From: Mycolicibacterium iranicum
Lineage (GTDB): Bacteria > Actinomycetota > Actinomycetes > Mycobacteriales > Mycobacteriaceae
Direction: 5' to 3'
Length of the DNA: 64,000 nt
Assembly (NCBI RefSeq): GCF_002101705.1
Contig: NZ_LQPC01000054.1
Location: forward strand, 1 to 64,000
Shown: positions 1 through 10,834 of the stretch, piece by piece
Position numbering within the stretch: position 1 is the stretch's first letter
Layout of the letters: each line of letters opens with the position of its first letter
Notes under the pieces: generated by a model
The model's input: only the letters and a program-made list of their open reading frames with translations
Told to the model about the DNA's origin: nothing
Database searches by the model: none
Position numbers and translations under genes: made by a program

Positions 1-77
1 GGGAATTACGTGACGGCGGGTGAGGAATTACGTGACGGACAACCCCTCATACCTGGGGAATTACGTGACTGCTGACA
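1..77. mobile_element. Terminus of a probable IS21-family insertion sequence (partial)
   Basis: Three exact copies of the 13-mer GGAATTACGTGAC lie at 2-14, 24-36 and 57-69. Their spacings are 22 and 33 bp, that is two and three helical turns, so all face the same side of the DNA. Read outward the stretch ends CTGCTGACA at about 77, where the coding similarity of the next gene begins abruptly. Multiple short transposase-binding repeats and a TG...CA end are typical of IS21-type termini. The transposase genes would lie left of the window. The family call is inference from the repeat layout only; an ISL3-like or other element is possible. Confidence 0.55.
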
Positions 78-546
78 GAAGCTCGGCCACCGCGTCGCAG
101 TCATCGCGCGGGGTAACGAAAAGGCTTCTCTGGCAACTACTCTCGGGGCCGACCACTATATCGACGGTGCGGCCGAAGACCCGGCGGCCGCGCTGAACGC
201 CCTCGGTGGAGCGGCAGCTGTCATCGCCACCGCTGCCAGCGGCTCGTCGATGACTCCGTTGCTGGCAGGACTGCGGCCCCGCGGCAAGCTCGTGGTGGTC
301 GGTGCCGCGCCCGATCCGATCGCGGTGGGTACCTCGGATCTGATCTTCGGCGGCCGCAGCATCGTGGGGAGCCTGACGGGGTCACCGATCGAAAACGAGG
401 ACAACCTCAACTTCAGTCTCGCGGCGGGCATCACGCCGATGGTCGAGACCATGCCATTCGTCGAGGCTCCGAAAGCCTACGAACGAATGATGTCCGGCAA
501 AGCGAGGTTCCGGATCGTCCTCGACATCGCCGCTACTTCTGCATAG
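78..546 (+). pseudogene. 5'-truncated zinc-type (MDR) alcohol dehydrogenase
   Basis: The frame reads KLGHRVAVIARG, LGADHYID, LRPRGKLVVVGA and ends RFRIVLDI before TAG at 544. This is the Rossmann half of a medium-chain zinc-dependent alcohol dehydrogenase, starting just after the nucleotide-binding glycine motif. The catalytic N-terminal domain is absent. An in-frame TGA stands at 73-75 and the repeats at 1-77 replace the upstream coding sequence, so the gene was probably cut by the insertion element. A fragment could start at ATG 250, but it would lack both the catalytic site and the glycine motif, so I treat it as a remnant. Its 3' end overlaps the next, convergent gene by 14 bp. Confidence 0.75.
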
Positions 547-1198
547 AAGCGATGTAGTACGTCTCGTCGCCTGTCGGATAACCCCCACCGTCGGTCGCGA
601 TGTGCACATGGTCGAAATGGTTCAAGGTTTCCGAACCGTAGTCGGCGGTCCAGCTGGGTGCGCCGATGCCGGGATAAAAACCCTGCCGCCAGATCACGTG
701 GATGACACCCATTCGTTCCGCGTTGGCCAGTGCATACCCGGCGATCTGGTTGCCGAGCGCAATGCCTTCCTCGCTGTTGTGATCGGGAATCATCACGTCG
801 ATGGCCAACCCGTTGGGATGCCACTTCAACGGATCTTGCCGGTAGCCGCCGATCGTCTTGATCTCCGGGAACATCGCACTGATCGCGCGCGCGACCCAGA
901 TGGTGTGGACCTGCAGTCCGCCCTCCGGGGTGATGCCCTTGGGCAGCGCGAAATCGAACACCCGGGCATCCACGGCAGGCGCGGTTGCTGCAAGCAGCTC
1001 CGCTTCGGTCGGCACGGGCGTTGGAGGCGGGTCTGCGTTGAATGCGGGCATTTCCGCGACGGGTGACGCGGGCTGAGGCGGGGCAACAGGCTGAGTCTGT
1101 TGGGCGTAGACCATCGCACCGGAGATGACGAGGGAGGCGCCGACCGCCATCCACCGCCCTCTGCCGTTGGCTAACAGGTTCCTGCCCACGCAGAGCAC
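533..1198 (-). CDS. Exported M15/ARB_07466-like zinc peptidase-fold protein
   Basis: 221 aa from a GTG start. It has an N-terminal hydrophobic anchor (about residues 16-33), a Pro-rich linker to about residue 70, and a C-terminal globular domain. That domain carries HPNGLAIDVM and FDHVHIAT. The HxxGxAxD and DHxH arrangement matches the metal ligands of the Hedgehog/D-Ala-D-Ala peptidase fold seen in M15 peptidases and in the actinobacterial ARB_07466-like domain. A role in peptidoglycan cleavage or binding outside the membrane is inferred from that fold, not shown. It lies 63 bp downstream of the pseudokinase gene on the same strand and may be co-transcribed, which would fit a cell-wall function for both. 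Confidence 0.7.
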   Translation of the reverse strand: MLCVGRNLLANGRGRWMAVGASLVISGAMVYAQQTQPVAPPQPASPVAEMPAFNADPPPTPVPTEAELLAATAPAVDARVFDFALPKGITPEGGLQVHTIWVARAISAMFPEIKTIGGYRQDPLKWHPNGLAIDVMIPDHNSEEGIALGNQIAGYALANAERMGVIHVIWRQGFYPGIGAPSWTADYGSETLNHFDHVHIATDGGGYPTGDETYYIASMQK

Positions 1199-1261
1199 CT
1201 TAACGGCCGTGCGGTGCCGCAGTTGGCAATTGGCGCCAACGCGTCGCGCCGTGGCCGGATA

Positions 1262-2785
1262 TCAGGTCAGTGCGGGGGAGTTGATCGTGATCTCGGAGAT
1301 TTCCGCCCGGTGGTCGCTCAGCGCGGTGATCCACACAATCACCGTGGAGGTCTTGTCCGCGGCGCGCAGCGCGATGCGATTGGCGCCGGGCTGCAACGGC
1401 GTCGGTGCAGTCAATTCTGTCGTCTCCGACAGCGCCCGTGGAGCATCGTTCGGTGCGGTGCGGATCTGCACGACCGTGCCCGCAGTCTTGGCCTCGATGG
1501 CCACGGTGCCGACTCTGGACGGCTCCGGAAGTGTGAGAACCAGACCAAGGCCCTGCTTGAACACCGGGAACGGATTCGCGTCGTAGTAGCGGTCCGTCGC
1601 CCAGGACGTCGCGATATCGCCGTCGATGACATTGCCCGCGTTCTCCGGATTGTCGGGCCGCCCCTCGGGGGAGAACACGGTGGCGCGCACCGGAGTAACG
1701 GCGGGGTCGACCGCTCCCTGCTTGAGAACCTTCGGAGGACTGGCGGGGTTCGCGGGCCCGGTGGCTTTGTCCTGCCCCGGTGTCAGACCCAACTGGTTCG
1801 CGTCCAATGCGACGACATCGTCGTGGGCGTCGAGCACCTGGTTGACTGTCGAGCCGAGTCCGGTGACCGCCACGAGGATGACGGCGGCGGCGACCGCGAT
1901 CATCGTGAACGTCAGGTGCCGCCGCGCTTGCTTGGCCTGTGCGGCGGTGTCGCGGGCGTGGAACACCGCATAGGAACCAGAGGGACGGGCAGGCTGCGGG
2001 TTGGGCCGAATGTGTGGCCGACCGCTCGGCACCACCTGTTTGAGCAACGCCAACAGGACAGACGTGTCGGCCACCCCGGAATCGGGACGCAGCAGACCCG
2101 CTGCGGCAGTCGAGATCAGGAACGGGATGCCGGGTTTGATGGCCGCGGGCTCGCGTGGCCAGCCGGCTTCCTCGAGGTCGGCAGGAACCCATCCGTCCGG
2201 CATGTGGCGCTGGGGAGGCCAACGGTCGACGAGCAGCGCATAGAAGACACCGCCGATGCCGCGGAGGTCGTCGGCGGTCGTCGCACCCGGCAGCGGGGCG
2301 GGGAATGCGAGGACAGCGCGACCGTCGGAACTGATCCTGACCCGGTCTGGATGGTCGACGCCGAGGACGAGGCCGGCCCGGTGCGCCGCATCGGCGGTGA
2401 CGACCAGTGATTTGAGGGCGGCTGCGGTTGCGGTTGCCGTCGGTTCCGTGTCGCTGACCTCACGCAGTGTCCCGCCGGGCACCCACTCCGTGATCACCAC
2501 GCCGATGTCGTCGATCTTGAAACCGTCGACAATCCTTGCGAGCCCGGACATTTGGAGTGCGCCCAGCCGGGCGGTGCGCTCGAGGATCTCGTCGACCTGG
2601 TGCCGTCCCAAGCCGTCGCCCGGCAGGAGCAGGGTTAGCGCCACCGGACGAGATGTCGAGGTGTCGACTCCGCGCCAGAACTGCAACGGTCCAGCGGCGC
2701 CTTCTTTGCGCACCAGTCGCCATCTCGGCGCCAGGCGCGCGGCAAGAACCGCGGTGTCGCCCCCGGGGGGCTCGGTGTTCGTCAT
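1262..2785 (-). CDS. MurJ-tail-like pseudokinase with extracellular discoidin-type domain
   Basis: 507 aa. Residues about 20-250 resemble a protein-kinase fold without catalytic residues: the VAIK lysine position reads PVALTLL, the HRD loop reads LGVDHPDRV, and there is no DFG (LAFPAP instead). One membrane helix follows at about 291-313, then an extracellular part. The last ~140 residues (SPEGRPDNPENAG, IDGDIATSWATD, ISEITI) look like a discoidin/carbohydrate-binding jelly roll. This order matches the C-terminal half of mycobacterial MurJ (Rv3910), whose pseudokinase binds FhaA, but the flippase membrane domain is missing. Known: the MurJ tail architecture. Inferred: this is a free-standing paralog that senses or scaffolds wall synthesis. 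Start ATG at 2785; divergent from the permease gene. Confidence 0.75.
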   Translation of the reverse strand: MTNTEPPGGDTAVLAARLAPRWRLVRKEGAAGPLQFWRGVDTSTSRPVALTLLLPGDGLGRHQVDEILERTARLGALQMSGLARIVDGFKIDDIGVVITEWVPGGTLREVSDTEPTATATAAALKSLVVTADAAHRAGLVLGVDHPDRVRISSDGRAVLAFPAPLPGATTADDLRGIGGVFYALLVDRWPPQRHMPDGWVPADLEEAGWPREPAAIKPGIPFLISTAAAGLLRPDSGVADTSVLLALLKQVVPSGRPHIRPNPQPARPSGSYAVFHARDTAAQAKQARRHLTFTMIAVAAAVILVAVTGLGSTVNQVLDAHDDVVALDANQLGLTPGQDKATGPANPASPPKVLKQGAVDPAVTPVRATVFSPEGRPDNPENAGNVIDGDIATSWATDRYYDANPFPVFKQGLGLVLTLPEPSRVGTVAIEAKTAGTVVQIRTAPNDAPRALSETTELTAPTPLQPGANRIALRAADKTSTVIVWITALSDHRAEISEITINSPALT

Positions 2786-2912
2786 CGCCGGACCTCAGTT
2801 CGCCGTGCCGCCGGAATCGAACGAATGGTTGCCCGGAGGCAGCCCGGTCAAACCCGGTTTGGGCGTGTCGCGCCGTGGGAATTCGCACAGCCTGTTTCGA
2901 GGGGGTGCAGGC

Positions 2913-4310
2913 ATGGACAACAACGCCGCAAACGGTACGCAGGGTCTCGGCACGAGCCTGAAGCCCAGGCACATCACGATGATCTCGATCGCCGGGATCA
3001 TCGGGGCGGGACTGTTCGTCGGCTCTGCCAACGCCATCGAAGAGGCCGGGCCGGCAGTGATTCTGGCCTATCTCATGGCCGGCACCCTGGTGGTCCTGGT
3101 GATGCGAATGCTGGGGGAGATGGCAGTCGCCAACCCGGACACCGGGTCGTTCTCCGTCTACGCCGACCGCGCGCTCGGCGGGTGGGCAGGCTTCTCCATC
3201 GGGTGGTTGTACTGGTGGTTCTGGGTGCTCGTCATCCCGGTGGAGGCCACCGCGGCCGCGGCGATCCTGAGCGACCTCATCGGAGGTGCGCAGTGGGTGT
3301 GGGCGCTCGCGGTCACACTTCTGCTGACCATCACCAACCTGGTCAGCGTCGGCAACTACGGGGAGTTCGAATTCTGGTTCGCGCTCATCAAAGTCGTCGC
3401 CATCATCGCGTTCATCGGCATCGGCGTTGCGGCGATCTTCGGGCTGATTCCCGACTCCGAGGTGAGCGGCATTCAGAACCTGTGGCAGCCGGACGGCTTC
3501 ATGCCCAACGGTTTCGGGGCGGTCATCGCCGCCATGCTCCTGACAATGTTCTCGTTCATGGGCACCGAGATCGTCACCATCGCCGCTGCCGAGTCGCCCA
3601 ATCCGGCGTCGGGCATCTCCCGCGCGGTGAACTCGGTGATCTGGCGGATCTCGCTCTTCTACGTCGGGTCGATCTTCGTGATCGTCGCGCTAATGCCCTA
3701 CGACCAGCTCGCCGACGGCTCTTACCAGTCCACCCTGGAGGCGATCGGCATCCCTGGTTCGAAGCTGATCATGGACCTGGTCATCCTTACCGCGGTGGCC
3801 TCGTGCCTGAACTCGGCGCTCTATACCGCGTCGCGGATGCTGTTCTCACTGGCTGAGAGGCGCGACGCACCCCAGGCCGTCAGAAAGCTCACCGGCAACG
3901 GAGTGCCGTGGGTCGCGGTGCTGGCGTCGATGGTCGTCGGCTTCCTGGCGGTGATCGGCAATTATCTGTTGCCGGAGAAGATCTTCGGCTATCTGCTGGC
4001 GACCAGCGGCGCGGTCGCGTTGTTCGTCTACCTCGTCATCGCGGCCAGCCAGTTCGTGCTCGGACGGACGATGCGGTCCTCGGGGGAGAGGCCTGCGGTG
4101 CGCATGTGGCTGTTCCCTTATCTCACGGTCGCCGTGATCGCGCTGATCGTCGTGGTGCTGGTCCTGATGGCGTTCGATCCCGACCAGCAGCAGGCCATCG
4201 CACTCTCGGTGGTGTCCGCCGTGTTCATCGTGACCGCGGGGATCGTGGTGAACCGAAGGCACGCCAAACGCGACGACGACGTCGTGTCGCCGTCACGAGT
4301 CGGAGGTTGA
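2913..4310 (+). CDS. gabP: Amino-acid permease, GABA permease (GabP)-like
   Basis: 465 aa APC-superfamily transporter with about 12 membrane helices. The first helix carries the signature ISIAGIIGAGLFVGS, and the EFWFALIKVVAI and PYLTVAVIAL segments are typical of the GabP/AnsP/CycA branch. It would import GABA or a related amino acid with protons. I chose ATG 2913 because GAGGGGG precedes it by a few bases and the family N-terminus (LKPRHITMI) follows; an open frame continues far upstream but lacks family sequence. The exact substrate cannot be read from the sequence. A small cupin gene converges on its 3' end. Confidence 0.8.
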   Translation: MDNNAANGTQGLGTSLKPRHITMISIAGIIGAGLFVGSANAIEEAGPAVILAYLMAGTLVVLVMRMLGEMAVANPDTGSFSVYADRALGGWAGFSIGWLYWWFWVLVIPVEATAAAAILSDLIGGAQWVWALAVTLLLTITNLVSVGNYGEFEFWFALIKVVAIIAFIGIGVAAIFGLIPDSEVSGIQNLWQPDGFMPNGFGAVIAAMLLTMFSFMGTEIVTIAAAESPNPASGISRAVNSVIWRISLFYVGSIFVIVALMPYDQLADGSYQSTLEAIGIPGSKLIMDLVILTAVASCLNSALYTASRMLFSLAERRDAPQAVRKLTGNGVPWVAVLASMVVGFLAVIGNYLLPEKIFGYLLATSGAVALFVYLVIAASQFVLGRTMRSSGERPAVRMWLFPYLTVAVIALIVVVLVLMAFDPDQQQAIALSVVSAVFIVTAGIVVNRRHAKRDDDVVSPSRVGG

Positions 4311-4313
4311 CTG

Positions 4314-4652
4314 TCAGGGGACCTTGGCGACGGTCAGCAACAGCGCGGAGTCGGCGAGCGCGAGCAGTGAGTGCCGGGTGTCTGGCAACAGCAGCAGGTC
4401 ACCGGTGCGGGCATCCCACTCCTGGTTACCTGCGATCAACCGGACCGACCCCTTGAGCACGTAGAGCGTGGCCTCGCCCGGATTTTCATGCTCGCCCATC
4501 TCGGAGCCCGAGAGCATTCCGATCACTGTCTGGCGCAACACCTTCTCGTGGCCACCCACCACGGTGTCGGCCGCGTTGCGACCGTTCGTGGCCGCTTGCG
4601 ACAACTGCTGACGAGCCAGCGCTTCGATCGACACCTTCTGCATGGTTGCCAT
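4314..4652 (-). CDS. Small cupin-domain protein
   Basis: 112 aa, a single beta-barrel cupin domain. The core runs GEHENPGEATLYVLKG, then DLLLLPDTRHSLLAL. The first motif has H and E ligands (HEN..E) and the second has the terminal H, so metal binding is plausible. Small stand-alone cupins of this type bind a metal and a small ligand or act as stress proteins; no substrate can be assigned. The start is ATG 4652, with ATG 4643 as the alternative (MQKVS). It follows the lipoprotein gene by 43 bp on the same strand and its stop lies 3 bp from the stop of the convergent permease gene. Confidence 0.7.
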   Translation of the reverse strand: MATMQKVSIEALARQQLSQAATNGRNAADTVVGGHEKVLRQTVIGMLSGSEMGEHENPGEATLYVLKGSVRLIAGNQEWDARTGDLLLLPDTRHSLLALADSALLLTVAKVP

Positions 4653-4695
4653 TGGATGCCTGATGTCGCCGCACCGCAAGCCCCGCGCATCGGCG

Positions 4696-5541
4696 TCAGA
4701 AAGTCTCGACCTTCTGGATGCTCACCACCGCGCCGTGACCCGTCGCGTCATTGGTGAAACGCATCCCCGACGGCGTCGGCGCGATCGTCCAGCCGAGCGC
4801 GCGGTAGGTCTTGCTTCCCAGCGTCGTAGGTGCCGCAGCGCCGAGATTGCCATCCACCCAGGAACCCGTGCCGTCGGCGTTGATCCTCACCCCGTGGTAG
4901 GGCCCGCTGCCGTCGACGTGCTGCGCCCAGTTCATCCCGTCGGTCTGACAGCCCACATACGTCGTGTCGACGATGCACTGGGTGTCGCCCCCGGCGGTCT
5001 GGACGACGACGTAGCCGTACTGGTTGGGTGGCAACGCTGCGATGTCGGCGGTCTCGGAGGCAGCAGGCAACGCGGTGGTGGGCAGCGCCTCAAGAGGCGA
5101 CTGGTAGGACGCCAACGTGAAGCCGTACTGCTTCAGCGGCTCAAGATCCTCGGCCTCCCCGGACGGCGTCCAGATGGCCAGCGGCTTCCCTTCGACCACG
5201 GCCTGCGCCACGTACGTGGACGGCTGCCACGACAGCACCGACTTCATCGACGGCTCGGACTCGAAGTGGTCGAAGTTGACGACGCCGTCGCCGTCCTGCG
5301 GCACGCACGTGCTGCCCTCGACGGTGTGGCGGGTACCGGACGCCGTTGCGACGTCGTCGCGACAGATGGCGGCCCGCCACTCGCCGAGTGAACCGGTGAT
5401 CGAGGGGGAGGGTGCGTCTGCGTTTGCCGAACCGTCGTGAGCGGGAGCCGATGAGCAACCCGCGACGGCGAGAGCGACCCACGCGGCCGCTGCGCCGCAC
5501 CGTAGCGGGCCTGACCAACCAGACCGAGTCCTGTGAATCAT
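4696..5541 (-). CDS. Conserved mycobacterial lipoprotein, function unknown
   Basis: 281 aa with a lipoprotein signal: a hydrophobic stretch ending LAVAGC, where the cysteine at about residue 29 would be lipidated. The mature part has further cysteines (AAICRDD, STCVPQD, TQCIVD, YVGCQTD) that could form two disulfides. It ends in a Trp/Gly-rich region (MNWAQHVDG, GSWVDGNLG) seen in other mycobacterial exported proteins. I do not recognise a catalytic domain. It probably sits on the outer face of the plasma membrane. The gene is divergent from icd2, with a 238-bp gap that must hold both promoters. Confidence 0.7.
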   Translation of the reverse strand: MIHRTRSGWSGPLRCGAAAAWVALAVAGCSSAPAHDGSANADAPSPSITGSLGEWRAAICRDDVATASGTRHTVEGSTCVPQDGDGVVNFDHFESEPSMKSVLSWQPSTYVAQAVVEGKPLAIWTPSGEAEDLEPLKQYGFTLASYQSPLEALPTTALPAASETADIAALPPNQYGYVVVQTAGGDTQCIVDTTYVGCQTDGMNWAQHVDGSGPYHGVRINADGTGSWVDGNLGAAAPTTLGSKTYRALGWTIAPTPSGMRFTNDATGHGAVVSIQKVETF

Positions 5542-5779
5542 GCCGTTCCTCTTTCCGCGGAGACGCCAAACGTTGCTCGTCGGCGGAATCTAACGGCCGA
5601 ATTTTCGTTGCCGTCACCGACTCGCCGGGGAGTGTGGGAACCGTGACCTCAGCGTGTCCGGGGAGCGTGCTGACTGGCCGAGCCCAGCAGCCGGGCACTT
5701 CGGTACGCTGCGCCTGAAGGGTGCGTAGCTCCACAAGAGCGACAGCGCCGTACTACCGAAACGAGCCGGGAGACCACAC

Positions 5780-8017
<2,238 letters not shown>

Positions 8018-8175
8018 GTGCCGGCGCCGGCTATCAGCCAGCTACCACGCAGTATTCGCCGCTTGGGTAAATACTCTTTTCGCCGTAGAGCCACAATTTA
8101 AAGCTGACACACGCGTAACATCTGCCGCAGGCGTGCCGATTACAAGCCAACACCGGCACTCGTCTAGGGGTAGTT

Positions 8176-9327
8176 ATGCGCGTGGTATTGGGTTTGTCCT
8201 TGACCGCCAACAGCGCCGTCTGGGTGCTTGTCGATACGTATGACGGCAGCATCCTTGCCGACGAGGTCGTGCCGCTGGAGTCGGTCAACGAGATAGCCAG
8301 GGCGGCGGCACGCAGCGTGCAGGCCTTCGCCCTGCAAAGCGAACGCGACATCGACGGTGTTCGGTTGGTCTGGGACGACGAGGCGCGTGCGCACGGCATC
8401 CGCTTGAGGACCAAGATGCGCCTGTTCGGCTTCGACACCGTCGAGACGGTCTCCGAGGAGGCCGCGCGAGAGGGACGCAACCGGACCGCTCGCCACATCG
8501 CGCCGCACATGGTGCTCGCCTACGGTGCAGCGCGGGCAGACCTCGACACCGATGCCGAAAAGGGCGTGCTCGGCCGCTTGGTCGCGCGGGTGCCCGGCGT
8601 GCATCCCGGCGATCGAGGCGGCGGTATGCCGACCGGCGGTGGCCGCATGGCCGGCCTCCGAGAGGTCGGCAGTGAGGCCGCGCTTCGACTTTCCGACCGT
8701 TTCCGGCACGTCAGTTCGACGCTGTCGCGACCGGTACCCGCGGCGGCGGCAGGGATCACCTTCCTGGCTGCGGTGTCCGGCCTCGTTGGGTGGGCGCTGT
8801 TCGGTGGCACGTCGCCCTCCCACGAGACACCTGACACAGCCGCGGCCGCTGTTGTCGTTCCCGCGCCTGCCGCGCCCGCGCTTCCCGCCTTGCCGCCGGC
8901 ACCGCAGGGCGTCGCCGCACCCGTGCCCGCGCCGGAAGCAGTCGTCGAGGAGCTCACCTCCCCTGAGGCGCTGCCTGAGGCGGAGCAGATGCCGGAATAC
9001 GCCAACGCCGTGCCCCAGACCCTGGAAACCGTCGCCGAATCCCAGCTCGCGACCGCTCCAGAAGTCGTGGTGCCCGAGGTGCCCGCGGCGCTGGCCGCGG
9101 AGGCTCCGGTCACCACAGCCGTTGCGGGTGGCGGTTCGACTGCACCCGGGCAGGTCTCGGCTCCCAACGGCGAACCGCACCTGACCGGTGTCGGCCCGCT
9201 CGCCGGGCCGCCCGCTCAAGCAGTGACGGCTCCGATCGCCCAGGCGACGCCCGCCACCGTGCCCTCGACGCCCGCTCCGCCGCCGCCCGCCGGTCCGTTG
9301 GGCGCCTTCCTCAGCGCGCTCCCGTAA
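8176..9327 (+). CDS. DUF7159-like membrane protein with Pro/Ala-rich tail (paralog 1)
   Basis: 383 aa. The N-terminal domain (1-125) begins VLGLSLTANSAVWVLVD and carries GVRLVW, GIRLRT, GFDTVETV and LAYGAA. One membrane helix lies at about 186-208 with no signal peptide, so the N-terminal domain is cytoplasmic and the long Pro/Ala-rich tail outside. It ends in GEPHL and the terminal LSALP. The gene at 25990-26979 has the same plan with gap-free N-terminal alignment. The opening beta-hairpin and the AYGAA element resemble actin/Hsp70-type (ASKHA) domains, which is my inference. I believe this is the mycobacterial DUF7159 family, but that name needs a search. Function unknown. Confidence 0.7.
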   Translation: MRVVLGLSLTANSAVWVLVDTYDGSILADEVVPLESVNEIARAAARSVQAFALQSERDIDGVRLVWDDEARAHGIRLRTKMRLFGFDTVETVSEEAAREGRNRTARHIAPHMVLAYGAARADLDTDAEKGVLGRLVARVPGVHPGDRGGGMPTGGGRMAGLREVGSEAALRLSDRFRHVSSTLSRPVPAAAAGITFLAAVSGLVGWALFGGTSPSHETPDTAAAAVVVPAPAAPALPALPPAPQGVAAPVPAPEAVVEELTSPEALPEAEQMPEYANAVPQTLETVAESQLATAPEVVVPEVPAALAAEAPVTTAVAGGGSTAPGQVSAPNGEPHLTGVGPLAGPPAQAVTAPIAQATPATVPSTPAPPPPAGPLGAFLSALP

Positions 9328-9343
9328 GCGCGGTAGTTCTACT

Positions 9344-9371
9344 CATGCCGGGTCGTCCACGGCCCGGCATG
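9344..9371. repeat. Perfect 9-bp inverted repeat next to the acyltransferase start
   Basis: CATGCCGGG (9344-9352) and CCCGGCATG (9363-9371) are exact complements around a 10-nt loop. The right arm ends 8 bp before ATG 9380, where a ribosome-binding site should be. No T tract follows, so it is not a classic terminator for the gene ending at 9327. It could be a protein operator or an RNA hairpin that limits translation of the downstream gene. Confidence 0.6.
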
Positions 9372-9379
9372 CTTGGCAC

Positions 9380-10678
9380 ATGACCCAGCCAACGCGAGAC
9401 CGTGCCGTCGACGTCGCCCGTATCGCTGCGTTGATCGTGGTGATGTTCGGACATTGCGCGCTGCTGCTCGCCACCATCGACGGCGGTGGTCTGCGGATCG
9501 CCAACCTGATCGGTGAGGTCCCCTCCGTCGCGCCCCTGACCTGGATCGTCCAGGTGATGCCGCTGTTCTTCTTAGCGGGCGGGGCGGCGGGCGCCTATAG
9601 CTACCGTCCCGGAACACCTTGGGGCACATGGTTGTTCAGCAGAGCGCAGCGGCTGTTCCGACCGGTCTTCTGGTATCTGGCGGCGTGGTCGGTGGGCTTG
9701 CTCGCCACCCGGCTGATCCTCGGGCCCGACTCCGCGGCCGGTCTCGGCGGGGAGAGCGTGGCACTGCTGTGGTTCCTCGGGGTCTACGTCGTCACGCTGG
9801 CCTTCGTGCCGGCGCTGGTGCGGCTGCGCAGCGGCCGCGACGTGGCGCTCGTCCTGACCGGACTCCTCGCCGCAGCGGCGGCCATGGATGCCGTGCGCTT
9901 CACCACCGGCGCTCCGGAGTCCGCCGTGGCGAACTTCGTGATCGTGTGGCTGATTCCGGTTGCGATCGGGGCGGCCTACGCACGTCGTCTTCTCGCTACG
10001 CGCGTCGCGGCGGGCGTGGGCGTCGTCGCGTTCGGTGCTGCACTGGCGCTGGTCACCTTCGGGCCCTACGAGGTGTCGCTGGTGGTGACAGGTGCCGAGC
10101 GTGTCTCGAATGTCGCACCGCCCACGTTGCTGCTGGCGATGCACTGCGTCTGGATGTCCTGCGCGTTCGTGGTGTCAGCGGGTGCGATCCGCCGCTGGGC
10201 TCAGCGTCCGAGGGTGTGGCGGGTGGTGGCGGCGGGCAACGCCGGGGCGATGACGCTCTACCTCTGGCACATCGTCGCCATCGCAATCGCCGCATTCAGC
10301 CTGCACGCCGTCGGCCTCGACGCCTACGACGTCGAGGCGCCGGGCTTCTGGGGTCTGCTGGCGCTGCGCGCCCCCGTCTTTGCAGTCGTCATGCTGGTGT
10401 TGTTCAAGCTGCTCTCTGTCCTGGAGCGGCGTCCGCTGCCGTGGTGGGACGCGGCGGTCACCGCCACCGGTGCGCGGGCGAACGCCGCGGGCATTCTCAC
10501 CTGCGCGGCGGGAGTCGTTCTGGTGGTGATGGCCAAGTTCGGACTGGGCGACACGGTGGGGTGGGCGGCGCTGGGAGGTTTTCTCATCGCGGCCGCGGCG
10601 GCTCGGTTGTGTGCTGCGGCGCCGTTGCGAATCAGTGTCCCGGCGGCGCGGACAGAAGCCGGTTCGCCCCGGCTCTGA
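9380..10678 (+). CDS. Acyltransferase-3 family integral membrane protein
   Basis: 432 aa with about ten membrane helices. The first segment reads RDRAVDVARIAALIVVMFGH, which fits the family start (R...H with a conserved helix 1), and QVMPLFFLAGG follows as the second conserved element. Family members move acyl groups to sugars or lipids across the membrane; in mycobacteria they decorate glycolipids or wall polymers. The acceptor here is unknown. It is bracketed by a hairpin just upstream of the start and by an intrinsic terminator at 10753-10774, so it is probably a single-gene transcript. Confidence 0.8.
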   Translation: MTQPTRDRAVDVARIAALIVVMFGHCALLLATIDGGGLRIANLIGEVPSVAPLTWIVQVMPLFFLAGGAAGAYSYRPGTPWGTWLFSRAQRLFRPVFWYLAAWSVGLLATRLILGPDSAAGLGGESVALLWFLGVYVVTLAFVPALVRLRSGRDVALVLTGLLAAAAAMDAVRFTTGAPESAVANFVIVWLIPVAIGAAYARRLLATRVAAGVGVVAFGAALALVTFGPYEVSLVVTGAERVSNVAPPTLLLAMHCVWMSCAFVVSAGAIRRWAQRPRVWRVVAAGNAGAMTLYLWHIVAIAIAAFSLHAVGLDAYDVEAPGFWGLLALRAPVFAVVMLVLFKLLSVLERRPLPWWDAAVTATGARANAAGILTCAAGVVLVVMAKFGLGDTVGWAALGGFLIAAAAARLCAAAPLRISVPAARTEAGSPRL

Positions 10679-10752
10679 GCGAGGAACGGGACCAGCTGTA
10701 CCTGGACGCGGTTTGGGGAGACGATCGAATCCGAGCCACCCCTCGCACATGG

Positions 10753-10774
10753 GCGAAAGGCGACTTTCGCTTTT
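10753..10774 (+). terminator. Intrinsic terminator after the acyltransferase gene
   Basis: GCGAAAG (10753-10759), loop GCGA and CTTTCGC (10764-10770) make a perfect 7-bp stem followed at once by TTTT. It separates the acyltransferase transcript from furA-katG. Confidence 0.7.
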
Positions 10775-10834
10775 CGGACCAACAGCCCGATAGCGAACGA
10801 AATGCCAGTTTCACGCATTGGTTGCGCCGATTTC

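Noticed and set aside
2256..2912. N-terminal extension of the GABA-type permease frame
   Set aside because: The extra ~219 codons overlap the divergent pseudokinase gene and lack family sequence; a good ribosome-binding site precedes ATG 2913.
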